Of a stretch of DNA of 64,000 nucleotides, positions 8,034 through 15,195 are shown in pieces (within the stretch, counting starts at the first letter, position 1; each line of letters opens with the position of its first letter). The stretch covers positions 62,001 through 126,000 of the forward strand of contig NZ_JAFCKB010000009.1 in assembly GCF_018130615.1 (NCBI RefSeq), in the 5' to 3' direction. The notes beneath the pieces are model-generated. The model was given only the letters and a program-made list of their open reading frames with translations, had not been told where the DNA came from and did no database searches. This stretch comes from Bradyrhizobium manausense (lineage in GTDB: Bacteria > Pseudomonadota > Alphaproteobacteria > Rhizobiales > Xanthobacteraceae). Both the position numbers and the translations under genes were made by a program.

Positions 8034-8792
8034 TCAGTACTTCGCGATGACCGGACCGCCAAAGCGGTAGTTCACCCGGACCGTCGCGATATCGACGTTC
8101 TGCTTGATGTCGTCGCTGCGGGTCACGGCGGCGATCGGTTGGAAGGCGACATTGTTGGTGCCCATGAAGAGGTGATCGTATTCGAGCGCGGCCGACCAGT
8201 TCGGCGCGAAGCCGAATTCGATGCCGGTGCCCACAGTGCCGCCCCAGCGGGTCTCGCTGGCGCGATAGATCACGACGCCCGAGGCATCGAAGTACGAGGT
8301 GTACTTGTTGTCGGTGACGGCGGCGCCGCCCTTCACGTACCAGAGCACGTTGTTCCAGGCGTAGCCGACCTGGCCGGTGAACAGCCCGAGTGCGTCGACC
8401 TTGGTCTGGTTGGAATAGGGAATGATCGCCGTCAGGCTCGAGTTCGAGCCTTTCAGATCGGCCCAATCGCCCTGGGCTTCGAGGCCGAACACCCAGTTCG
8501 CGCTCTGCCAGCGATAGCCGACCTGCCCGCCGACGAGGCCGCCACTCGGGGAGTGACAGCCTTCCGAGGCCGGGCCGACCGGCGCCCCGGCAACGTTGGT
8601 GATGGTATAGCAGTCGCGGCCCCAGCCGCCGCCGCCGTTGAGGCCGACGTAGAAGCCACTCCAGTCGTAGGCCACTGCGGAGATGACCGGCGCCTTGGTA
8701 TAGGACCGCGCCGCGAGATCGGCTGCGGATGCCGCGCCTGTTGTTGCAACAATGGCGAAAAGTCCGGCCCCGACAGCAAGCAAGCGACGCAT
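8034..8792 (-). CDS. Outer-membrane beta-barrel protein (Omp25/31-like)
   Basis: The 252-residue product has a clear signal peptide (MRRLLAVGAGLFAIVATTGA, with cleavage near ASA-AD) and a body of alternating aromatic/glycine beta strands (YDWSGFYVGLNGGGGWG, GGLVGGQVGYRWQ, WYVKGGAAVT, GTVGTGIEFGFAPNWSAALEYDHL) ending in a C-terminal strand NYRFGGPVIAKY. This matches the eight-stranded porin-family or Omp25/Omp31 proteins abundant in Bradyrhizobium. One cysteine pair (Cys in RDCYTI and in SEGCHS) may form a loop disulfide. The ATG at 8792 places the signal peptide at the start. It is divergent from the caspase-like gene and shares a 252-bp intergenic region holding two palindromes. Confidence 0.9.
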   Translation of the reverse strand: MRRLLAVGAGLFAIVATTGAASAADLAARSYTKAPVISAVAYDWSGFYVGLNGGGGWGRDCYTITNVAGAPVGPASEGCHSPSGGLVGGQVGYRWQSANWVFGLEAQGDWADLKGSNSSLTAIIPYSNQTKVDALGLFTGQVGYAWNNVLWYVKGGAAVTDNKYTSYFDASGVVIYRASETRWGGTVGTGIEFGFAPNWSAALEYDHLFMGTNNVAFQPIAAVTRSDDIKQNVDIATVRVNYRFGGPVIAKY

Positions 8793-8925
8793 GTCCAGTC
8801 CCCCAAGATCAGCTGTGCCGCATTTGGCATGAATCCCACGAGGTGCGACAGACCGCCTCACCGCGGGACCGCAAGTTTCGCTCGTCTGTTGCCGAATTGC
8901 ATCAACACCACCTTAGCGACACCCT

Positions 8926-8968
8926 GCGTGATCTAGATCACGCACCGTACAATGGTGATCGCGATCAC
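8926..8968. promoter_or_regulatory. Two related palindromes, candidate operator pair
   Basis: Two perfect inverted repeats lie in the region between the divergent omp and caspase genes. The first is GCGTGATCTAGATCACGC at 8926-8943 and the second GTGATCGCGATCAC at 8955-8968. Both share GTGATC half-sites, and their centres are 27 bp apart. The half-sites resemble those read by CRP/FNR-family regulators, whose boxes have TGATC-type arms. The second copy ends 76 bp before the caspase start. Regulator identity and direction of control are inference. Confidence 0.5.
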
Positions 8969-9044
8969 GGACGGGAGGGCTCGAACGCGGCCAGGCTTGC
9001 TCGCAACCAATCTCGCATCGAGATGAGTGCCAAAGGAGCACGCC

Positions 9045-10841
9045 ATGTTCCGCCTGAAATCCGCTCTGATGACTGCGGGCCTGCTGGGAAGCCTGTTCGG
9101 CTTCGCCTGCAGCCCGGTTTCCGCACAAGTCGCCCCCGTCGAACCGGTCCCCACCGCGCTGCAAAGCCCGGAACAGCGGGTGGCGCTGGTGATCGGTAAT
9201 TCGAACTACCAGAACGCGCCGCAGCTCGCGAACCCCGACAATGACGCGCAGTCGATGGCGCAATTCCTCAACTCGGCCGGCTTCGAGGTGATCTCGGCGA
9301 CCGACCTCGGCCAGAACGACATGCTGCGCGTGGTGCAGGATTTCTCGGCCAAGGTATCGGCGCGCGGCCCGAACACGGTGGCGATGGTCTATTACGCCGG
9401 TCACGGCGTGCAGCTCGCCGGCGAGAATTACCTCGTCCCTGTCGATGCGAAAGTGTCGAACCAGACCGAGCTCGTCAACGACTCGGTTCGCCTGGTCGAC
9501 GTGATGTCGACGCTGGAGACGATCCCGAGCCGGATGCGCATCGTCATCCTCGATGCCTGCCGCAACAACCCGTTCCCCAACGTCAACGACGCCGGCCGGG
9601 GTCTTGCCATCGTCGATGCGCCGAACGGCTCGATCGTCGGCTATTCGACCGCGCCGGGCGCCGAAGCGCTCGACGGCACGGGCGGCCACAGCCCCTACAC
9701 GCAAGCCTTCCTGAACGTGGCGCGCGAGCCCAACGTGCCGATCGAGCAGCTGTTCAAGCGCGTGCGGCTCGCGGTGAATCAGACCACCAGCGGCGCCCAG
9801 ACGCCGTGGGAGAGCTCCTCGCTCACCTCCGACTTCACCTTCTTCGGCGACACGACCGTCGCCGCCAACCGCGCCCCGGTGAATGCGCCGGTGGTGCAGA
9901 TGGCCTCCAACCTGCCGAGCCGTTCGGCGCGCCAGGCCTATGACTACGTGCTGTCCGAAGGCAGGCCCGAGTACTATCGGGAGTTCGTCGCGATGTATCC
10001 GCACGACCCGCTGTGCGATCACATCCGCTGGCTGCTGTCGAACCTGCTGATCACGCAGGCCTGGCACCAGGCCGTGCTCGCGAACTCGCCGCTCGGCTAC
10101 AAGACCTTCTACGACAGCTACGGCAACAGCCCCTATGCGCAAGTCGCACTGAAGCTCCAGTCGCAGCCGAAGCTGATCCCCTTGATGCAGGCGACGAAGT
10201 TCCTGGCTCCGCCGAACATGGCCCCGACGTTCAAGGTCGGCAATCTCGGCCAGCCGAAATACATGCCGCTGATGCAGCAGGCGGGTGGCGGATCGCAGAT
10301 GAACGGCAACCTGCCCGTCGTGCAGAAGCCGGTCGATGGCAACGTCATCGGCAAGCTCGGCAATGGCGGCCAGATCACCAACCTGCCGGCGGGCAATCCG
10401 CAGAACGGCACGCCGTCGCAGACCCAGACCCAGACTCCTGGCAAGATCGTCACCCTGCCCGCGCCGACCAACACGACGACGAACAATGGCGGCGCCGGCA
10501 AGATCACGACGCTGCCGGTGACCACCACCACGCAGACCACCGGCAACAACAATACGGGCACGCCGGGGAAGATCGTGAGCATGCCTGTGACTGTCGGCAA
10601 GGGCGGCACGACCGTGGATACCAAGCCGGTGAACGTTCAGGCGCAGGCCAACCCGATCCGCATCAACAACGGCGTGAAGCTCAACAACAACCCGGTGAAC
10701 AAGGTGCAGGTGCAGAGCAACCGGCCGCAGTTCAACGCGACCAATCGGATCAGCACGGGCGGCGGCAACAATTTCCGCCAGTCGATGAACCAGTCGCAGA
10801 GCATGGGTGGCGGCGGCAATCACCGCGGCTTCATGCACTGA
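9045..10841 (+). CDS. Exported caspase-like (peptidase C14) protein with low-complexity tail
   Basis: This 598-residue protein has an N-terminal signal peptide (MFRLKSALMTAGLLGSLFGF...VSAQ), a caspase/metacaspase p20-like domain (about residues 40-270) with the catalytic pair His120 (YYAGHGVQL) and Cys172 (LDACRNNPF), and a central helical domain. From about residue 430 the C-terminus is Asn/Thr/Gly/Gln-rich with repeated PGKIVTLP/PGKIVSMP-like segments. C14 relatives in bacteria are arginine- or lysine-specific proteases used in signalling or stress. The signal peptide suggests a periplasmic or exported location. A good AAAGGAG ribosome binding site at 9032-9038, 6 bp before the ATG, fixes the start. 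Proteolytic activity is unproven. Confidence 0.88.
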   Translation: MFRLKSALMTAGLLGSLFGFACSPVSAQVAPVEPVPTALQSPEQRVALVIGNSNYQNAPQLANPDNDAQSMAQFLNSAGFEVISATDLGQNDMLRVVQDFSAKVSARGPNTVAMVYYAGHGVQLAGENYLVPVDAKVSNQTELVNDSVRLVDVMSTLETIPSRMRIVILDACRNNPFPNVNDAGRGLAIVDAPNGSIVGYSTAPGAEALDGTGGHSPYTQAFLNVAREPNVPIEQLFKRVRLAVNQTTSGAQTPWESSSLTSDFTFFGDTTVAANRAPVNAPVVQMASNLPSRSARQAYDYVLSEGRPEYYREFVAMYPHDPLCDHIRWLLSNLLITQAWHQAVLANSPLGYKTFYDSYGNSPYAQVALKLQSQPKLIPLMQATKFLAPPNMAPTFKVGNLGQPKYMPLMQQAGGGSQMNGNLPVVQKPVDGNVIGKLGNGGQITNLPAGNPQNGTPSQTQTQTPGKIVTLPAPTNTTTNNGGAGKITTLPVTTTTQTTGNNNTGTPGKIVSMPVTVGKGGTTVDTKPVNVQAQANPIRINNGVKLNNNPVNKVQVQSNRPQFNATNRISTGGGNNFRQSMNQSQSMGGGGNHRGFMH

Positions 10842-10858
10842 TCGCGGCAAGCAGAAAA

Positions 10859-10898
10859 CGAGATAGGGGCAGAGCGGCGACGCTCTGCCCCTATCTCG
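10859..10898 (-). terminator. Strong intrinsic terminator, 17-bp stem
   Basis: A perfect 17-bp inverted repeat (10859-10875 and 10882-10898) encloses a 6-base loop. On the minus strand the stem is followed by TTTTCTGC, so it best serves the minus-strand dehydratase gene. It may also stop transcription from the convergent caspase gene, although the plus-strand side lacks a T-run. Confidence 0.85.
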
Positions 10899-10918
10899 TG
10901 TCAGAAACTCGGAAAAAC

Positions 10919-11902
10919 TCAGGCCACCAGTTCGGCAAACAGATCGGCATCGACGTTGCCGCCGGAGAGCACGATGACCACGTTCTTCCCAGTGACGTCG
11001 AGACGGCCGGCGAGCAGTGCCGCCAGACCGACGGCGCCGCCCGGCTCGACCACGAGCTTCAGCTCGCGATAGGCAAAGGCCACCGCCGCGCCGACTTCCT
11101 TGTCGGACGCGGTCACGCCGCGCGCCAACAGCTTGCTGTTGATTGCAAAGGTCATCTCGCCCGGGATCAGCGCCATCAGCGCGTCGCAGATGGTGCGGCC
11201 CGCCGGCGGATGCGGCTCGCGATGGCCTGCGGTCAGCGACAGGCCGTGATCGTCGAACGCCTCGGGCTCGGCCACCACGATCTGGGCTTGCGGATAGCGC
11301 GCCTTGACGGCCGTGGCGACGCCCGCGATCAGGCCGCCGCCGGAAGCCGGAGCCACCACGATGTCGGGTGAGAGACCGAGCATTGCCATGTCTTCCGCGA
11401 TCTCGCGGCCGGCCGTGCCCTGGCCCGCGATCACGTAGGGATCGTCATAGGGCCGAACCAATGTCGCGCCGCGCTTCTCGGCGATGCCGCGCGAGATCGC
11501 CTCGCGGTCGTCGCGGTCGCGATCGTACAGCACGACCTCGGCGCCGTAGGATTTGGTGCGCTCGCGCTTCGACAGCGGTGCGTCCGCCGGCATCACGATG
11601 GTCGCCTGCATGTCGAGGATCTTCGCCGCCGCCGCCACGCCCTGGGCGTGGTTGCCGGAGGAGAATGCGACGACGCCGCCGGCGCGCTTGTCCTGCGGGA
11701 TCGAGAACACCTTGTTGAAGGCGCCGCGGAACTTGAAGGAGCCGGTGCGCTGGAGCATCTCCGGCTTCAGGAAGACCTTTGCGCCGACGCGCTCGTTGAG
11801 CACGGGAAAGGACAGCAGCGGGGTGCGGACGGCGAAGGGCGCGAGCACGCGCGCTGCGGCATCGATATCGGCGGGGCCGATCGGAAGGGGCTGTTCGGAC
11901 AT
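10919..11902 (-). CDS. PLP-dependent threonine/serine dehydratase or racemase
   Basis: This 327-residue protein has the beta-family PLP fold of threonine dehydratase and serine racemase: the Schiff-base lysine in GSFKFRGA (Lys57), SSGNHAQG for carboxylate binding, the GGGLIAG loop and a final SGGN motif. There is no C-terminal ACT regulatory domain, so it is not the allosteric biosynthetic IlvA. Catabolic threonine dehydratase, serine racemase and 3-hydroxyaspartate dehydratase remain possible. It is a single gene followed by a strong terminator and may be read alone from the 64-bp gap downstream of the GT4 gene. Confidence 0.85.
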   Translation of the reverse strand: MSEQPLPIGPADIDAAARVLAPFAVRTPLLSFPVLNERVGAKVFLKPEMLQRTGSFKFRGAFNKVFSIPQDKRAGGVVAFSSGNHAQGVAAAAKILDMQATIVMPADAPLSKRERTKSYGAEVVLYDRDRDDREAISRGIAEKRGATLVRPYDDPYVIAGQGTAGREIAEDMAMLGLSPDIVVAPASGGGLIAGVATAVKARYPQAQIVVAEPEAFDDHGLSLTAGHREPHPPAGRTICDALMALIPGEMTFAINSKLLARGVTASDKEVGAAVAFAYRELKLVVEPGGAVGLAALLAGRLDVTGKNVVIVLSGGNVDADLFAELVA

Positions 11903-11966
11903 GGCGCGATGTTATCGCGGCCCGCGAGGTGCGGGCAAGACACCTCCGCGCGAGGTTTTCACCCAC

Positions 11967-13040
11967 CTAAGCGACGAAGCGCTGCCGTTCCGCTCCGTTC
12001 CCGCCCGGCAGCACCGCACCGACCGCCAAAATGCTGTCGACGAAGGCCCGCGCCGAAGCCTCCCAGGTGTAGTTGGAAGCGAATTCGACGCAGTCCTGCC
12101 GCGAAATGTCCAGCGCCGCGAAACAGGCGTTGCGCAGGTCCTCATCCAGCGCGCCGACCGGCGCATCGCCGATGACGTCACGTGGTCCCTTCACCGGAAA
12201 GGCCGCAACCGGCAGGCCGCTCGCCAGTGCCTCGAGCAGGACCAGGCCGAACGTGTCCGTCTTGCTCGGAAACACGAAGACGTCGGCCGCCGCGTAGATG
12301 TCGGCCAGTTCCTCGCCGTGCTTTTCCCCTAAGAAGATCGCGTCCGGATAGGCCTCTTCCAGCGCGTTGCGCGCCGGACCGTCGCCGACGATCACCTTGG
12401 TGCCGGGCAGATCGAGGTCGAGAAACGCTTCGAGATTCTTCTCCACCGCGACGCGGCCGACCGAGAGGAACACCGGAGCCGGCAGGCAGAGATCGACGGC
12501 GCGGGGGTGGAACAGATGCGTGTCGACGCCGCGCGGCCACAGCACGACATTGTCGAAGCCGCGCTCGCCAAGCTCGCGGGCCAGCGCAGGCGTCGCCGCC
12601 ATCACGGCGCGGCTCGGGCTGTGGAAGCGGCGCAGCGCCCGCCAGATCAGCGAGCCCGGGACCGGGACGCGGGCGCGGACATATTCGGGAAAGCGGGTGT
12701 GGAAGCTGGTCGTGAACGGCAGCTTGCGCTGCCGGCAATAGCGGCGGACCATCAGACCGATCGGCCCTTCGGTCGCGATATGAATGCTGTCCGGCCGCGC
12801 TTCCGCGATCAGTTTTGCGATGCGGGCCGGGCGCGGCATGGCAAGCCGCACGTCGCGATAGCTCGGCATCGCAAAGGTCCGGAACGATTGCGGCGTCAGG
12901 AACGTGAACTCGACGCCAGGACCTTCGACGCCAAGACCTTCGACGCGAAGCCCCTCGGCTGCGTCGGCAAGCTTGGTCAGCGTCCGAACCACACCGTTGA
13001 CTTGCGGGTGCCAGGCGTCGGTCGCGACCAGGATGCGCAT
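11967..13040 (-). CDS. Glycosyltransferase family 4
   Basis: This 357-residue GT-B enzyme has the N-terminal glycine-bearing segment ATDAWHPQVNGVVRTL, the LSVGRVAVEKNLEAFLDL nucleotide-sugar motif and the EX7E-like FGLVLLEALASGLPV segment typical of GT4. It resembles alpha-mannosyltransferases and glycolipid synthases. It lies 13 bp downstream of the metallophosphoesterase gene on the same strand, a pairing I recall as recurrent in alphaproteobacteria and possibly linked to membrane glycolipid synthesis. Near residues 30-44 it carries three copies of a 5-residue repeat (LRVEG, LGVEG, PGVE) from a 15-bp tandem duplication. Donor and acceptor are unknown. Confidence 0.85.
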   Translation of the reverse strand: MRILVATDAWHPQVNGVVRTLTKLADAAEGLRVEGLGVEGPGVEFTFLTPQSFRTFAMPSYRDVRLAMPRPARIAKLIAEARPDSIHIATEGPIGLMVRRYCRQRKLPFTTSFHTRFPEYVRARVPVPGSLIWRALRRFHSPSRAVMAATPALARELGERGFDNVVLWPRGVDTHLFHPRAVDLCLPAPVFLSVGRVAVEKNLEAFLDLDLPGTKVIVGDGPARNALEEAYPDAIFLGEKHGEELADIYAAADVFVFPSKTDTFGLVLLEALASGLPVAAFPVKGPRDVIGDAPVGALDEDLRNACFAALDISRQDCVEFASNYTWEASARAFVDSILAVGAVLPGGNGAERQRFVA

Positions 13041-13053
13041 CAGGAAGGCCTCG

Positions 13054-13866
13054 TCAGGCAGCTCGTGCTGCCACCTGCGGAACTTCTGCCGGCTTCTGCA
13101 GATGATCCGCCCAGGTGATGATCTCGAAACGGCCGTCGTCGTGCTCGACCAGCGCGGTGCAGCTCTCGACCCAGTCGCCGCAATTCATGTAGCGAATGCC
13201 GTTCTCGTCGCGGATCACGGCGTAGTGGATGTGACCGCAGATCACGCCGTCGGCGTCATGGCGCCGGGCTTCGGCTGCGAGCGCCTGCTCGAACGCGCCG
13301 ATATAGTTGACGGCGTTCTTGACCTTCTGCTTGGCCCATTGCGACAGCGACCAATACGGCACTTTGAACATGCGGCGGAAGAAGTTGACGAAGCGATTCA
13401 TCTGGATCGCGAAGTCGTAGGCCTTGTCGCCCAGATGGGCGAGCCAGCGCGCGTTCTGCACCACGAGGTCGAAGATGTCGCCGTGAATGACGAGATAACG
13501 CTTGCCGTCCACGCCAGCGTGGACGGTGTTCTCGACGACGTCGATGCCGCCGAAATGCGTGCCGTAATAGTTGCGCAGGAACTCGTCGTGATTGCCAGGC
13601 ACGTAGATGACCTTGGCGCCCTTGCGCGCCTTGCGCAGCAGCTTCTGGACCAGGTCGTTATGCGATTGCGGCCAATGCCAGCTCGACTTCAGCGCCCAGC
13701 CATCGACGATGTCGCCGACGAGATAGATGGTGTCGGCATCGTGGTAGCGCAGGAAGTCCAGCAAAAGGTCGGCTTGCGAGCCGCGGGCTCCGAGATGAAC
13801 GTCGGAGATGAACAACGTGCGAAAGCGCCGCTCCGGGCTCTCGTCACTCACATCGTAACTTCCCAT
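13054..13866 (-). CDS. LpxH-like metallophosphoesterase
   Basis: This 270-residue calcineurin-like phosphoesterase has the two-metal motifs ISDVHLG, VGDIVDGW, GNHDE and GHIHYAV. Its WHWPQSHNDLVQKLLRKARKG block resembles UDP-2,3-diacylglucosamine diphosphatase-like proteins. Rhizobia usually make lipid A with LpxI, so this paralogue may act on another pyrophosphate or phospholipid. I chose the ATG at 13866 because it begins just before the conserved RTLFISDVHLG; the frame stays open a further 55 codons upstream without supporting features. The downstream GT4 gene starts 13 bp after its stop, so the two are probably one operon. Confidence 0.85.
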   Translation of the reverse strand: MGSYDVSDESPERRFRTLFISDVHLGARGSQADLLLDFLRYHDADTIYLVGDIVDGWALKSSWHWPQSHNDLVQKLLRKARKGAKVIYVPGNHDEFLRNYYGTHFGGIDVVENTVHAGVDGKRYLVIHGDIFDLVVQNARWLAHLGDKAYDFAIQMNRFVNFFRRMFKVPYWSLSQWAKQKVKNAVNYIGAFEQALAAEARRHDADGVICGHIHYAVIRDENGIRYMNCGDWVESCTALVEHDDGRFEIITWADHLQKPAEVPQVAARAA

Positions 13867-14090
13867 GCGACAGCCTGTAACAATGTCCCGTGACAGGGGG
13901 ATGACGATTGAACCTTTGAGGCACCCTCGGATACGAATCGGACCTTGCCTCGCCCTCCCCGCGCATATCAGCCGCATGCGACAATCAGGCGACATGGGCG
14001 CAGAAATGGGTCTCGGCAAAATGCCGGACAATCGCGGCCGCGCTGGTTAACGGCGGGCCGCCAGACGTGCGTCAGGACGACAGAGCCACG

Positions 14091-14891
14091 TCAGTAGAAC
14101 TTGTGGAAATGGTGGATCGGCCCATGGCCATGGCCGACGCTGAAGCGGTCGGCGGCTGCGATCGCCGCGCTGATCCAGGCCTTGGCGTTGCGCACGGCCA
14201 TCTCCAGATCCTCGCCCTTGGCTAGCCCCGCCGCGACCGCCGAGGACAGCGAGCAGCCGGTGCCATGGGTGTTGCGGGTGGCGACGCGCGGCGCGGCAAG
14301 CGCGATCGTCTTGTCGGCGCTGACGAGATAGTCGATGCTCTCACGGCCCTCACCGTGGCCGCCTTTAATCAGGACCGCGCGGCAGCCGAGCCCAAGCAGA
14401 CGGCGCCCCTGGCGTTCGATCTCGGCCTCGCTTTGCGCGACCGGCTCGTCGAGCAACGCCGCCGCCTCCGGTAAATTGGGCGTGACCACCGAGGCGAGTT
14501 GCATCAGCTTCGTGCGCAAGGCTTCGACGGCTTCCGCGGCCAGCAGGCGGTCGCCGGAGGTTGCGACCATCACGGGATCGAGCACGATATGCGGAGGCGT
14601 CCAGCGCGACAGCGCCGAGGCGATCGCATCGATGCTCTCGGCTTGCGCCACCATGCCGATCTTCACCGCACCGACATCGAGATCGGAGAACACCGCATCG
14701 ATCTGCGCGGTGACGAACGCGGCAGGTACCGCGTGAATGCCGGTGACGCCTTTGGTATTCTGCGCCGTCAGCGCCGTGATCGCGGACGCGCCATAGACGC
14801 CGAGCGCGGCAAAGGTCTTCAGGTCGGCCTGAATGCCGGCTCCGCCGCTCGAATCGGAGCCGGCGATGGTGAGCGCCACGGGCGTGGTCAT
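14091..14891 (-). CDS. thiD: Hydroxymethylpyrimidine/phosphomethylpyrimidine kinase
   Basis: This 266-residue ribokinase-fold protein has the ThiD motifs LTIAGSDSSGGAGIQADLKTF at the start, TALTAQNTKGV, VLDPVMVATSGDRLL, VVTPNLPEAAALL and the catalytic NTHGTGCSLSSA near the C-terminus. ThiD phosphorylates HMP and HMP-P to give HMP-PP for thiamine synthesis. The ATG at 14891 gives the normal family length. It stands alone here, with no other thi gene in the window. I looked upstream for a TPP riboswitch and could not recognise one. Confidence 0.95.
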   Translation of the reverse strand: MTTPVALTIAGSDSSGGAGIQADLKTFAALGVYGASAITALTAQNTKGVTGIHAVPAAFVTAQIDAVFSDLDVGAVKIGMVAQAESIDAIASALSRWTPPHIVLDPVMVATSGDRLLAAEAVEALRTKLMQLASVVTPNLPEAAALLDEPVAQSEAEIERQGRRLLGLGCRAVLIKGGHGEGRESIDYLVSADKTIALAAPRVATRNTHGTGCSLSSAVAAGLAKGEDLEMAVRNAKAWISAAIAAADRFSVGHGHGPIHHFHKFY

Positions 14892-15195
14892 CGCAGGATA
14901 CGCTTGCTCGAAAAAGACATGGCCATCACTACTCCTAGCGCGCCCCCTCGGTGCCAGCAACCCGGACTGCGACCGGGGCTCCGGGTCGGCGCCACCTTCG
15001 ATCGCGCAGCAGCGAATCAGCTAAAATGAGCCCGGTGCCGCACTTGTCCTCCCGTGAGCGTGCACATCCTGCAAAAAAGTGACCTCGGCATCATCCGGCC
15101 TTGGCGCGCACTCCGGATAATGGAAACGTTGGTCGATTCACTGGCGACGCGACGTTGCGGGCCGCCCCGGCCTGCAACCTTCTCGGGATTGCATC
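14892..15195. other. Intergenic region between thiD and hybrid kinase, no gene seen
   Basis: This 304-bp divergent spacer must hold promoters for thiD (minus) and the hybrid kinase gene (plus). I see no convincing -35/-10 pair, no riboswitch motif and no small coding frame with a ribosome binding site. Confidence 0.5.

Noticed and set aside
8913-10850. A 645-codon minus-strand frame
   Set aside because: It mirrors the caspase-like gene, which has catalytic residues, a signal peptide and a ribosome binding site.
14892-15195. A TPP riboswitch upstream of thiD
   Set aside because: I could not find the conserved TPP-aptamer core sequences on the minus strand.
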